Assembly (NCBI GenBank): GCA_009930355.1
Contig: RZYK01000003.1
Coordinates: 1 to 42,423 of the forward strand
Direction of reading: 5' to 3'
Source: Campylobacterota bacterium
GTDB lineage: Bacteria; Campylobacterota; Campylobacteria; Campylobacterales; Sulfurospirillaceae
DNA length: 42,423 bases
The stretch's first letter is position 1; every line of letters starts with the position of its first letter. Shown piece by piece: positions 1-6,219 of the stretch. The notes beneath the pieces were generated by a model, which saw only the letters and a list, made by a program, of their open reading frames with translations, was not told the origin of the DNA and did no database searches. The position numbers and the translations under genes were made by a program.

Positions 1-38
1 TTGAAAAATTCTTCAACACTGTTAACGAACTTACCCAT
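1..38 (-). CDS. glnA: glutamine synthetase, N-terminus only (cut by window edge)
   Basis: Only the first 12 codons are in the window, reading MGKFVNSVEEFF on the minus strand. This matches, from memory, the start of type I glutamine synthetases of Campylobacterota. The ATG follows a good AGGAG ribosome binding site (about 7 nt spacing). It is a chromosomal gene next to the phage, and its promoter should lie in 39-109. The identification rests on a very short peptide and on gene order (glnA close to a cheZ-like gene, as in Campylobacter). Confidence 0.6.
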   Translation of the reverse strand, partial: MGKFVNSVEEFF

Positions 39-68
39 GTCTAACTCCTACAATTTTAAATTTTAGTA

Positions 69-74
69 ATTCTA
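69..74 (-). promoter_or_regulatory. probable -10 box of glnA
   Basis: On the minus strand TAGAAT (one mismatch to TATAAT) lies about 30 nt upstream of the glnA ATG. It sits in the 71-bp gap after hisJ, the usual distance for a sigma-70 promoter. No clear -35 is seen, which is normal in Campylobacterota. No hairpin terminator is visible between hisJ and glnA, so some read-through is possible. Confidence 0.35.
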
Positions 75-109
75 TCAGATTGAACTGAAAATAACGTTGC
101 CTTAATTGC

Positions 110-889
110 TTAAAAATTAATCAGTTTACGTTCCCTATTTTGAAATATTGCACATTTTTTATACCCATAATTTTTTGCAATATCTCTTAGCTCATTGCTA
201 CAAAAACCGATTTGCTCGAGCGCATGAGCGTCTGAGCCAAATGTAATCGAAATATCATGCTCTGCAATCAATTCCATAAGAGGGTTGCTTGGATACTGCT
301 CTTGAATAGGCTTTCGAAATCCAGCGGCGTTGAGTTCAATGGTCATATTAGCTTTTTTAATAGCTTTAATTGCATTTTGAGCAATACTTCGGACATCTTT
401 TTTAGGGAGGAATTTAAACACTTTAATTAAATCCAAATGGCCTACAATATCGAAGAGTTGACGTTTTGCCATGGCTTCAATTGCCTCAAAATAGTGTGTC
501 CAAATTTCATCAATATCTTTGTTCTGATATCCTCCAATAAATTCAGGATTATCAAAGCCCCATTTGTCTAAAAAATGAACCGATCCAATGAAATAATCAA
601 CCTTGCGCGAAAGTACTTTTTCATCAATATATCCTTCTAAAAAATCAACTTCATAGGCTAATAAAACGTCAATAGCAGATTGATATTTTTTCTTTACATG
701 TAAAACCTCTTTTTCATAATGATCCATCTCTAAAAAGCTCATACGGTAAGCTTCATCAAAGTTCATAGGAGCATGATCTGAGAAGCCAAAAATGTCTATT
801 TTTTGCTCAATTGCTGTTTGAACATACGCTTCAATACTCCCACTCGCATGGTTGCATAGTGTGGTGTGGTTGTGTAAATCTACGATCAT
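110..889 (-). CDS. hisJ: PHP-family histidinol-phosphatase
   Basis: A 259-aa protein with the full set of PHP metal-binding motifs: DLHNHT at the N-terminus (residues 4-9), FSDHAP near residue 37, GSVHFLD near 102, GHLDL near 151, ELNAAG near 187 and FGSDAHA near 217. PHP phosphatases of this length remove phosphate from L-histidinol phosphate in histidine synthesis, in the cytoplasm. The gene is chromosomal and reads away from the prophage. Its -10 box (TATAAT, minus strand, 925-930) lies inside the 17-bp attachment core, so integration keeps the -10 but replaces everything upstream. The ribosome binding site is weak (AAAGG). Some PHP proteins of this size have other phosphatase roles, so the exact substrate is inferred. 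Confidence 0.85.
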   Translation of the reverse strand: MIVDLHNHTTLCNHASGSIEAYVQTAIEQKIDIFGFSDHAPMNFDEAYRMSFLEMDHYEKEVLHVKKKYQSAIDVLLAYEVDFLEGYIDEKVLSRKVDYFIGSVHFLDKWGFDNPEFIGGYQNKDIDEIWTHYFEAIEAMAKRQLFDIVGHLDLIKVFKFLPKKDVRSIAQNAIKAIKKANMTIELNAAGFRKPIQEQYPSNPLMELIAEHDISITFGSDAHALEQIGFCSNELRDIAKNYGYKKCAIFQNRERKLINF

Positions 890-915
890 TTGTATTGCCT
901 TTTGCTTCAGGGTTT

Positions 916-932
916 TAAAGTTAAATTATATA
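916..932. other. attL core, 17-bp direct repeat
   Basis: TAAAGTTAAATTATATA occurs here and again at 42303-42319, in the same orientation, at the two ends of the phage gene set. The flanking bases diverge on both sides. It lies between the integrase gene and the chromosomal hisJ gene. Deleting one copy plus the phage would restore a divergent hisJ/cheZ intergenic region of about 92 bp. Confidence 0.8.
925..930 (-). promoter_or_regulatory. hisJ -10 box inside the attachment core
   Basis: TATAAT on the minus strand, about 36 nt upstream of the hisJ ATG and fully contained in the 17-bp core. The region where a -35 would be is now phage DNA, so hisJ expression may differ between lysogen and non-lysogen. 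Confidence 0.5.
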
Positions 933-938
933 AAACAT

Positions 939-984
939 ATTTTAAGACCGCCTTGTCATGGGGATTTCAAAGTGGTCTTAAAAT
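939..984 (-). terminator. integrase terminator / phage boundary hairpin
   Basis: A perfect 11-bp inverted repeat (ATTTTAAGACC at 939-949, GGTCTTAAAAT at 974-984) lies just downstream of the integrase stop. On the minus strand it is followed by a T-rich run, and on the plus strand by TTTTTG, so it could stop transcription both ways and shield hisJ. It lies between the core site and the arm sites, so a structural role in attP is also possible. Confidence 0.5.
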
Positions 985-985
985 T

Positions 986-1007
986 TTTGTGCCAAATTTG
1001 TGCCAAA
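986..1007. repeat. tandem integrase arm-type sites, left
   Basis: Two directly adjacent copies of TTTGTGCCAAA (986-996 and 997-1007), right after the integrase stop codon. The same 11-mer occurs twice at the right end (42177-42187 and 42189-42199). Paired short repeats on both sides of the core are what arm-binding sites of a lambda-type integrase look like. Confidence 0.65.
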
Positions 1008-1010
1008 CGG

Positions 1011-2045
1011 TCACAATGAAAGCACTTTTTCAATACGCTCAACATCTTTTTCATCTTCAATGTAGTGAGCATAAACTCTGTTAATCATCGTCAGGTCTGC
1101 ATGACCAAGGAAGTGCTGAATCAGGGTAGGGTTTTCCCTCGCCTGAATGAGTAAACTTGTGAACGTATGTCTAATGGTATGTAAGCCTCTTTTGTTGTAG
1201 CCACACTCATCAAGAAGCGCATGAAAGTGTTGAACCATTTTCCCATACGTGCAGGGGAATAGCTCATCTCTTGCTCTCTCCTGTGTATCAAGAAAATCTT
1301 TGAGAGGCTTTAGCATCATAAGCGTTCTGGGCTTACCATTTTTTGGCTCATTCTCTCTCTTTTTCGGCACACGAGTTTTGGTGATGGACACTTTATCATT
1401 CTTCAAATCGTTCCAACGCAACGCCATAATCTCATTTGGTCTCGCACCTGTAAAGAATGCGAAATGCAAATAGAGTTTCAATAAGCCTTGCGCTTTATCA
1501 AGAAGTGTTCTCATTTGGATAATGTTAAAAACCTCTTTCTTTTTGTGCTTGATTTGAGGTTTTTTTGCAAAGGCTACTGGGTTTCGCTGTATGACCTCAA
1601 GTCTAATTGCCTCATTGAAAGCAAGTCGAATTGGGGCAAGATACAACGCTATCGTAGCACCGCTCGCACCATCTGCTTTGAGAATGTTTATGTAGCGTTC
1701 GATGTCTTGAATTTTGGTTCTATTGACATCCATATCGCCCATTGTTTTAAAGAACTTTTGAATCGCAAATTCATATGTTTCATAGGTGTTTATTTTTCGC
1801 TCTTCCTTTGCGAATTTAAGCACCATGCTCGTAAACTCAGAGAGCTTATATTCTCTAAATTCTACGCCAAACATAATCTTGCGCTCAATCTCAGGGACAA
1901 TGTGTTTTTTGGCATAAGCCATATTTGATTTTGTAGCCACGAGATTGAGTGATTTTCTCACTCGCCTCCCATGACAATCATAAAACTCTGCGTAAATCTT
2001 CTCTCCGTCTTTACTAAGCCGAGAGTACAGTTTTACTTCTGCCAT
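1011..2045 (-). CDS. int: tyrosine-family site-specific integrase
   Basis: A 344-aa recombinase. The N-terminal part (to about residue 65) looks like an arm-binding domain, residues 70-165 like the SAM-like core-binding domain, and the rest is the catalytic domain. Visible catalytic residues are R202 (TGARPNEIMALRW), H289 and R292 (LHTIRHTF), H315 (FLGHADL) and the nucleophile Y325 (INRVYAHY). It joins phage attP to bacterial attB, with a 17-bp core here. The stop codon lies 4 nt from the left arm-type repeats. The start overlaps the end of the next gene upstream by 32 nt, so the two are probably co-translated. Confidence 0.95.
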   Translation of the reverse strand: MAEVKLYSRLSKDGEKIYAEFYDCHGRRVRKSLNLVATKSNMAYAKKHIVPEIERKIMFGVEFREYKLSEFTSMVLKFAKEERKINTYETYEFAIQKFFKTMGDMDVNRTKIQDIERYINILKADGASGATIALYLAPIRLAFNEAIRLEVIQRNPVAFAKKPQIKHKKKEVFNIIQMRTLLDKAQGLLKLYLHFAFFTGARPNEIMALRWNDLKNDKVSITKTRVPKKRENEPKNGKPRTLMMLKPLKDFLDTQERARDELFPCTYGKMVQHFHALLDECGYNKRGLHTIRHTFTSLLIQARENPTLIQHFLGHADLTMINRVYAHYIEDEKDVERIEKVLSL

Positions 2046-2310
2046 TTAATGCCTCCTCGTCAAGCAAGGCATCCCTAAACCACATGATAATATTATCACT
2101 TTTTTTATAGAAATGCTTGCCCTCAATATAAAAACCACTATAACGCCTTTGCTTCATTGCGTTACCTGTAAGCCCAATCATTAGACCTGCCTCTGAATCG
2201 CCTTTGATTTCAACAGGATAAAGCTTTTCATCAAGCTTTCTATTTATTTTCATTAATAATTTTTCAGCAACTTTTTCTGCAATGTCGTCTGCATTGATTT
2301 CTATAAACAT
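2014..2310 (-). CDS. small DNA-binding protein, possible excisionase
   Basis: A 98-aa protein that overlaps the integrase start by 32 nt. Residues 1-33 look helical and charged. Residues 38-80 (IGLTGNAMKQRRYSGF then HFYKK then IIMWFRD) have the layout of the MerR-like winged helix of excisionases: helix, turn, a short W/Y-rich step, a basic wing, then a helix. An Xis would bind the att arms and steer the integrase towards excision. Its place directly upstream of int fits. The sequence match is only by pattern, so the function is a reasonable guess. Confidence 0.45.
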   Translation of the reverse strand: MFIEINADDIAEKVAEKLLMKINRKLDEKLYPVEIKGDSEAGLMIGLTGNAMKQRRYSGFYIEGKHFYKKSDNIIMWFRDALLDEEALNGRSKTVLSA

Positions 2311-2531
2311 TAGTTTTTCTCCCTGATGAAATCTTTTAATATTTCTGAAACTGCAAAGCTAATAGCTATTGAGGCACAAAGAAAAGCAAAGTATATAACT
2401 CTTACTTCCTCATCTCCTCTTGCCAAGAAGCCAAGTAGGTCTAAATCCCAGCGTACAAAAGAAATAAAAAGATAGTTCCCAACAAACCCCATGACCACTA
2501 TTTCTAACATGGCTAATATTTTATTTCCCAT
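2310..2531 (-). CDS. small two-helix membrane protein
   Basis: A 73-aa protein with two hydrophobic stretches, about residues 5-26 and 42-62, separated by an acidic loop (ARGDEEVR), and a basic tail. The ATG at 2531 shares its A with the stop codon of the zinc-ribbon gene (TGATG), which picks this start over the TTG one codon earlier. It ends 1 nt into the next gene. No known family is recognised. It could alter the membrane of the infected or lysogenic cell. Confidence 0.65.
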   Translation of the reverse strand: MGNKILAMLEIVVMGFVGNYLFISFVRWDLDLLGFLARGDEEVRVIYFAFLCASIAISFAVSEILKDFIREKN

Positions 2532-2710
2532 CAATCCTCCATATCATCAAGCTCACTGCCCTCTACATAAGGGCTAATCGCCTCAACCTTTTCTTCCTCT
2601 TCTTCTTTCCCCTGTGTGGCAAACTCTTCTTTTACCAGTTTAGAATAACCGCACACTGGGCATTTTTTGTAATTGCTTGGCATTCTTGTTTGACATTTTA
2701 GGCAAATCAT
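2531..2710 (-). CDS. 59-aa zinc-ribbon micro-protein
   Basis: A short protein with two CxxC knuckles: C3-L-K-C6 at the start and C18-P-V-C21 in KKCPVCGY. These would bind one zinc ion as a zinc ribbon. A strongly acidic tail follows (KEEEEEK, then ELDDMED). It overlaps the gene upstream by 4 nt and its stop overlaps the next start, so it is tightly coupled within the early-left operon. Such small ribbons often bind nucleic acid or a polymerase subunit. No function can be assigned. Confidence 0.65.
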   Translation of the reverse strand: MICLKCQTRMPSNYKKCPVCGYSKLVKEEFATQGKEEEEEKVEAISPYVEGSELDDMED

Positions 2711-2904
2711 AATTCAGTCCTTGTTATAGAAATTTCACTTTGGGTCACTATGTAGTCAATCTCTTCATCAATCATCTCTTCTACTGACTCTGTGATGGTT
2801 GGTAGGTATCTTTTGAATACCATATCTTTAAACTCTTGACCTACCCCCAATGATGTGAGCTTGTCGTCAATAATTGTTCTTACTGATTCAGATAAATGTG
2901 TCAT
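2707..2904 (-). CDS. 65-aa hypothetical protein
   Basis: A small, mostly helical, acidic protein (TESVEEMIDEEIDYIV in the second half). It overlaps both neighbours by 4 nt, the usual ATGA coupling seen through this operon. No known family or motif is recognised. Confidence 0.6.
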   Translation of the reverse strand: MTHLSESVRTIIDDKLTSLGVGQEFKDMVFKRYLPTITESVEEMIDEEIDYIVTQSEISITRTEL

Positions 2905-3233
2905 GCGTTGTCCTTTAGTATTCCTAATAAATGCTCAAAACTGTCTTTTAAATATTGGTCTAAAAGTATCATTCTATTGATTTGTTCCTCAGTATATTTC
3001 AAAGCTGAGTATTTATTGCCAATTCTTAGGTATATTTCTGCTCCATGCTCGTCACCTTTATGTAAAAGATACTTTAAGTGTTTAATCTCTTCATCTTTTG
3101 CTTGAAGTTGTGTTTCAAGGTCATCGTAGATTGTACAAATCATATGGCTTAACAGTTCATTAACGGTCGTTTGCCCATTAGACCACTTTTCTGTTGCAAA
3201 TCTTTTTAGTGCCTCTTCCCTTGTCATGCTCAT
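2901..3233 (-). CDS. 110-aa hypothetical protein with short coiled coil
   Basis: Residues 30-60 (DDLETQLQAKDEEIKHLKYLL) have a heptad pattern typical of a coiled coil, and the flanks are helical. It overlaps its neighbours by 4 nt on both sides. The family is not recognised. It probably forms dimers, inferred from the heptads only. Confidence 0.65.
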   Translation of the reverse strand: MSMTREEALKRFATEKWSNGQTTVNELLSHMICTIYDDLETQLQAKDEEIKHLKYLLHKGDEHGAEIYLRIGNKYSALKYTEEQINRMILLDQYLKDSFEHLLGILKDNA

Positions 3234-3430
3234 TTATTACCATCCTTGTGTGGCACACAAGATAAGACACAAATCTCGCCAGTTCCTGCAAAATAAACAT
3301 ATTGATATGAAAGGTTATTGTCTTTACATTCTTTGATTTTGTTGGCTATCTCTGCTGTTGATAGTGGCTTTCTTCCGTTATCACATCCAACTACTAAAAA
3401 AGCAGTAATTAGTAAAATTATTTTTGACAT
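3230..3430 (-). CDS. small phage lipoprotein
   Basis: A 66-aa protein that begins with a classic lipoprotein signal: a short basic start (MSK), the hydrophobic run IILLITAFLVV and a lipobox ending in GC at residues 15-16. The mature part is about 50 aa with three cysteines (C35, C53 and C57, by rough count). It should be exported and lipid-anchored. In a prophage early operon such a protein could be a superinfection-exclusion or envelope-modifying factor, but this is only inference. Confidence 0.6.
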   Translation of the reverse strand: MSKIILLITAFLVVGCDNGRKPLSTAEIANKIKECKDNNLSYQYVYFAGTGEICVLSCVPHKDGNK

Positions 3431-3780
3431 CTGTATTCTCCATAAGCTTCAATGAGTTGCATTGAGCGTAATTCATTTTTTTCGCTTAACATTTTGTGTT
3501 CAGGGACTTTGAACTTCAATGAAAAAATTGTGCTGATGCTTCGATTTGTTTTGATGAGACCTTTTTTCTCCAAGAAGCGACCAAAATCATGTAGCTTAAA
3601 TGAGTCGGCAAGCTCATAATAAATTCGTTGATATTCTTCTGCAATTTTGTTTTTTGCATCCATTCTCGAAACAAAATAATCAACCGTTTCCTTGAGTGTT
3701 TTAAATCTTCTATTGCATTTTAAAACGTAGAAGTATCCTTTGCACACACCGTGCATTTGCTCCAATTCACATACTTTCAT
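3418..3780 (-). CDS. 120-aa hypothetical phage protein
   Basis: A basic, probably helical protein (FKTLKETVDYFVSRMDAKNKIAEEYQRIYYELADSF split over residues 26-61). It overlaps the lipoprotein gene by 13 nt and the upstream gene by 14 nt. In layout it resembles the next gene upstream: an N-terminal MxxCE start, then helices with a KNKI/RNSST-type centre. The two could be distant relatives. No known family is recognised. Confidence 0.6.
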   Translation of the reverse strand: MKVCELEQMHGVCKGYFYVLKCNRRFKTLKETVDYFVSRMDAKNKIAEEYQRIYYELADSFKLHDFGRFLEKKGLIKTNRSISTIFSLKFKVPEHKMLSEKNELRSMQLIEAYGEYRCQK

Positions 3781-4075
3781 CCCAACACCTTTCTAATTTT
3801 GCGTTATATTTTTTTATAATTCTTTGTTCTTGTTTTGCCTCTCCATCTCTTACGATTTGACCTACAAATTTAAAAAAACAGTCACTAATTGCTTGCCTTT
3901 TTAGAAAAGTCGATGAGTTGCGCCTAGTATTTGACAAAGCATAATTTCGTAATGTTGCCCTCGCTGTTTCTATGTTTGTGAACAGTTCCTCATCAACCAA
4001 AAAATCAATAAAAGCTTTTTGAGCTTCTGCCCCCATCGTTGCAAGGCTTTTTTTGATTTCACAAACCTCCATCAT
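3767..4075 (-). CDS. 102-aa hypothetical phage protein
   Basis: Starts at the ATG at 4075, which makes an ATGA overlap with the small membrane gene upstream, as elsewhere in this operon. An earlier ATG at 4087 has a poorer ribosome binding site. The protein is helical (residues 8-45) with a basic centre (LSNTRRNSSTFLKRQAI) that could touch DNA or RNA. No family is recognised. Confidence 0.55.
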   Translation of the reverse strand: MMEVCEIKKSLATMGAEAQKAFIDFLVDEELFTNIETARATLRNYALSNTRRNSSTFLKRQAISDCFFKFVGQIVRDGEAKQEQRIIKKYNAKLERCWDESM

Positions 4076-4200
4076 CTCGCCCACCATTTAACATTTTTTA
4101 TTGGTTCAATGTTCATGTGTTTTTGTTTCTTGCTTCTTTTTCTCTTTTTGTAGAAAAATAAAAAAACCATACATGTTAAAATACCTGCGATATACATCAT
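4072..4200 (-). CDS. 42-aa single-pass membrane micro-protein
   Basis: Begins MMYIAGILTCMVFLFFY, one hydrophobic helix, followed at once by a very basic stretch (KKRKRSKKQKH). This is a typical N-out/C-in small membrane protein. It has a GGGAG-like ribosome binding site and lies 1 nt after the stop of the upstream gene. It is too short for most gene finders. Spacing and overlap on both sides support it. Confidence 0.5.
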   Translation of the reverse strand: MMYIAGILTCMVFLFFYKKRKRSKKQKHMNIEPIKNVKWWAR

Positions 4201-4201
4201 G

Positions 4202-4363
4202 CTACTCTCCCAAATCATTTAGTGGTGTTGCGGATAGCAATATTTCGTGCATTCCCTCTTGAATTTCATCCTCGCTATCTGCTTCAACGACTCTTTCGAC
4301 CTCGATGTAGCAAAGCTCTCCATCTTCTTCTGTTTCATATGAAAAGACACATAAAAATTTCAT
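4202..4363 (-). CDS. 53-aa acidic hypothetical protein
   Basis: Reads MKFLCVFSYETEEDGELC and ends in PLNDLGE. It has a strong AGGAG ribosome binding site 7 nt before the ATG. It is acidic with a beta-rich start. It is the first protein-coding gene downstream of the structured RNA locus. No family is recognised. Confidence 0.55.
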   Translation of the reverse strand: MKFLCVFSYETEEDGELCYIEVERVVEADSEDEIQEGMHEILLSATPLNDLGE

Positions 4364-4383
4364 ATCATTCTCCTTTTGAGTTT

Positions 4384-4470
4384 TTAAAAGATAACACCGT
4401 GCAAAACCATTTTTTGCTCAAAACGTGTACTAAAGATATAATTGTTGAATGCTTTGGTGTTATCGTTTAA
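4384..4470 (-). other. long-armed inverted repeat in the RNA locus
   Basis: TTAAAAGATAACACC (4384-4398) and GGTGTTATCGTTTAA (4456-4470) pair over 14 of 15 bases and enclose a 57-nt loop. It lies at the 3' end of the gene-free RNA stretch and just ahead of the 53-aa gene, on the strand that is transcribed. It could be a processing site or a 5' UTR structure. It has no T-tract, so it is not a simple terminator. Confidence 0.45.
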
Positions 4471-4486
4471 AAGCTCTTTTGGAGAA

Positions 4487-4592
4487 CGCATAGGTGGTCG
4501 GACTCGAACCGACAGTCCTACCTCTTATCTGCACCATGCAACGGTAAAAACCGTATGAGAATCGAACTCATTAGTCACCATTGACCTATGCG
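4487..4592 (-). ncRNA. tRNA-like structured RNA with two T-arm-like hairpins
   Basis: A 9-bp closing stem (CGCATAGGT / ACCTATGCG) encloses, 5' to 3' on the minus strand: ATGAG-TTCGATT-CTCAT, ACGGT-TTTT-ACCGT, TGCA-TGG-TGCA and GTCGG-TTCGAGT-CCGAC. The last has the exact stem, loop size and TTCGAGT sequence of a tRNA T-arm, and the first is nearly the same. The first three hairpins are directly adjacent and could stack. A normal cloverleaf does not fit: the D-arm is tiny and there is extra sequence before the T-arm. If the first hairpin is the anticodon arm, it would read CGA (Ser) with a long variable arm. It is best seen as a tRNA mimic or a decayed class II tRNA. Confidence 0.5.
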
Positions 4593-4602
4593 TTTGTTTT
4601 AT

Positions 4603-4706
4603 TTAGTAGCCACAGGACTCTCACCTGTGGACGGCAACCAGTTTCTAATATCATAGTCGAATTGCCACTATCTCGTTTTAGCGTGTCTATCTTCCACCAC
4701 TACTAC
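4603..4706 (-). ncRNA. degenerate tRNA-Leu-like RNA
   Basis: On the minus strand, TGGTGGAAGATAGACACGC closely follows the pattern of bacterial class II (Leu) tRNAs at positions 8-27. A 7-nt 5' arm (GTAGTAG) pairs with CTACTAA at the 3' end over 6 of 7 bases. The 3' arm stacks directly on a 7-bp hairpin with a 7-nt loop (CCACAGG-TGAGAGT-CCTGTGG) in the place of the T-arm. A GGCAA/TTGCC pairing could form the variable arm or, together with ATAGT/ACTAT, a pseudoknot. The loop lacks the TTC of a true T-loop and no valid anticodon loop is seen, so it is not a normal tRNA. Confidence 0.4.
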
Positions 4707-4767
4707 CCTGCCGTCACCCCGATAGCTCTTGTGACCGATGATTCAGTGCGCTGTATTCACAGGGTGT

Positions 4768-5289
4768 TTATTTTGCAACGAGAGTAATTGAGGGAATGTT
4801 TTTAATCATTTCCTCTGCACTCTGTTTTGTCTCGTAGTTAAAAATGCCGATAAGGCTATAATCAATCGTAGGGTATCTGTCTTGCTTGTAGGTCTTTCTT
4901 GCCCCAAGCTCAAAGATTATTTTTCTTTCGTGAAATTCAGGGTAGCATGTTCTTGCAACTTCTACATGTCGCTTTCTGCGCTTGTCAAATTCTTCAACAT
5001 TAATTGTCTTTGGAAGCACCTGCTTGATGCCAAGGACTATCATTATGTCGTTCAACATGTAAAATGCTTTTGTTGCCTTGCCCCCATTTTTGTGAGTATA
5101 AAGCGTGAAGATGGCTGTTTTTCCATCTTCTTCACTTTCAAACAAGAAGCGTATGCCACTTGTGCCATTTTTTGAAACAACATACTTTGCGAGTTTAATT
5201 ACACCACGATATACTCCTGAATCCATAATCGCATTTTTCATAAAGCCATCGGTGACTCTTATTGAATCAGGGTTTGCTGTAAAAATCAT
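4768..5289 (-). CDS. OB-fold/SSB-like protein, paralogue without acidic tip
   Basis: A 173-aa protein clearly related in layout to the SSB-like protein directly upstream: SGVYRGVIKLAKYVVSKNGT-SGIRFLFE here matches SGLYVGKITQAKQVFSSSKT-EGIEFTFE there, followed by KNGG / KQNGD, a long helix and a GIKQVL / RKKQII segment. These are likely OB-fold single-strand DNA-binding proteins of the phage DUF669-like type. This copy lacks the acidic DDDEIPF end and the long Q-rich linker. It may bind DNA without recruiting partners. A duplication followed by specialisation is inferred. Confidence 0.55.
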   Translation of the reverse strand: MIFTANPDSIRVTDGFMKNAIMDSGVYRGVIKLAKYVVSKNGTSGIRFLFESEEDGKTAIFTLYTHKNGGKATKAFYMLNDIMIVLGIKQVLPKTINVEEFDKRRKRHVEVARTCYPEFHERKIIFELGARKTYKQDRYPTIDYSLIGIFNYETKQSAEEMIKNIPSITLVAK

Positions 5290-5299
5290 CTAAGTCTCT

Positions 5300-5980
5300 C
5301 TAAAATGGGATTTCGTCATCGTCAATAACAATATCAACCGCATTGTCTCCATATTTGCTCTGTGTTTGAGTGTTGTGTCCATAGCCCCCTTGCGTAGATG
5401 CGTAAGAGGGTGCTACTGCGTTTGTCTGCTCTTGTGTTAGAGGAAGAAGCACATCTTTGTATCTCTCTTTTAATTGGTGTACTTTAATAGGCTCAACAAT
5501 TTGGTCTAAAATTTCACTCGCACTCAAAAGCGATTCCGCATCAAAGAAATGTTTGATATTGGCTTGTTTGCCGATGTCGCCATTGCGCTTTAAATACTCT
5601 TCAATTTGGAAGATAATAGCCACATCGCCACATAAATCAGGGTAAACGATGCCTTGCTTCTCGATGGTTTTCCTTTGTGTTAAGTCGTACTCTTTAACCA
5701 TCATTTCAACAGGGATGATTTGCTTTTTTCTAAGGCATGTCATAAGTGCTAAGACAAGGTTGTACCCAAAAGTTAAATCCCCATTTTGTTTGGCTGTCCA
5801 TATCGTGCTGACCGCTTTGCCAAGAGAGCATTCAAAAGTAAACTCAATGCCCTCTGTTTTTGAGCTTGAAAAAACTTGTTTTGCTTGTGTAATTTTTCCT
5901 ACATAAAGTCCACTGTGTGGGATGAGAGAATAAGATTCATCAGCCTCTCTTGCTTTTGCTCCATCTAATACATATTTCAT
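5300..5980 (-). CDS. phage single-stranded DNA-binding protein (SSB-like)
   Basis: A 226-aa protein with an N-terminal OB-fold-like region (about 20-150), a flexible Q/G/S-rich linker and the acidic C-terminal tip IDDDEIPF, the hallmark of bacterial SSBs (DDDIPF) used to recruit repair and replication proteins. The ATG at 5980 is chosen because it has an AGAGGA ribosome binding site and an ATGA overlap with the upstream gene. A TTG 12 codons earlier has none. It should coat ssDNA during replication and recombination, together with the annealing protein and exonuclease encoded just upstream. Confidence 0.7.
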   Translation of the reverse strand: MKYVLDGAKAREADESYSLIPHSGLYVGKITQAKQVFSSSKTEGIEFTFECSLGKAVSTIWTAKQNGDLTFGYNLVLALMTCLRKKQIIPVEMMVKEYDLTQRKTIEKQGIVYPDLCGDVAIIFQIEEYLKRNGDIGKQANIKHFFDAESLLSASEILDQIVEPIKVHQLKERYKDVLLPLTQEQTNAVAPSYASTQGGYGHNTQTQSKYGDNAVDIVIDDDEIPF

Positions 5981-6219
5981 TTTGTCCTCTTCCGTGAATA
6001 AAATTTCTTTCGCCAACCTTGCATAAATTTTTCATGCTCGTCAGCTTTTTGTTTTTGTTCCTCATTATATTTTTTGACAATATCTTGAAGCCATGTTGTA
6101 TTTTCTGTGGCTTCTTGTGGGAGTTTGATTAGCTCATTAAATGCTTTTTCGCTTTTGAATATGGCTAAGAAAGTCGTCAAGATTGCTATCAAAATTATCA
6201 ATAATAACCATACATACAT
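5977..6219 (-). CDS. 80-aa single-pass membrane protein
   Basis: Begins MYVWLLLIILIAILTTFLAIF, a strong N-terminal membrane helix, followed by a charged, partly coiled-coil cytoplasmic tail (YNEEQKQKADEHEKF) and a basic end. The start at 6219 has a near-perfect GGAGG ribosome binding site 6 nt upstream, which decides against an in-frame start 19 codons earlier. It overlaps the 3' end of the upstream gene by 83 nt in another frame, an unusually long but plausible overlap. No family is recognised. Confidence 0.6.
   Translation of the reverse strand: MYVWLLLIILIAILTTFLAIFKSEKAFNELIKLPQEATENTTWLQDIVKKYNEEQKQKADEHEKFMQGWRKKFYSRKRTK

Larger units (their letters stand above)
4364..4767 (-). other. 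gene-free 404-nt stretch: structured RNA locus
   Basis: No convincing protein-coding frame on either strand. It contains the two tRNA-like elements and the inverted repeat described separately, plus 4705-4765, where ACCCTG/CAGGGT closes over a GTCAC/GTGAC hairpin. It sits inside the leftward early operon, so it is transcribed and probably processed out. Confidence 0.5.

Noticed and set aside
939..984. Part of the att core as a longer direct repeat
   Set aside because: The 11-bp arms are inverted, and no matching copy occurs near attR.
4487..4706. Two conventional tRNA genes (Ser-like and Leu-like)
   Set aside because: Good T-arm or D-arm pieces exist, but the anticodon loops, D-arm or T-loop break the rules and the spacing is wrong. 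They are recorded as tRNA-like RNAs instead.
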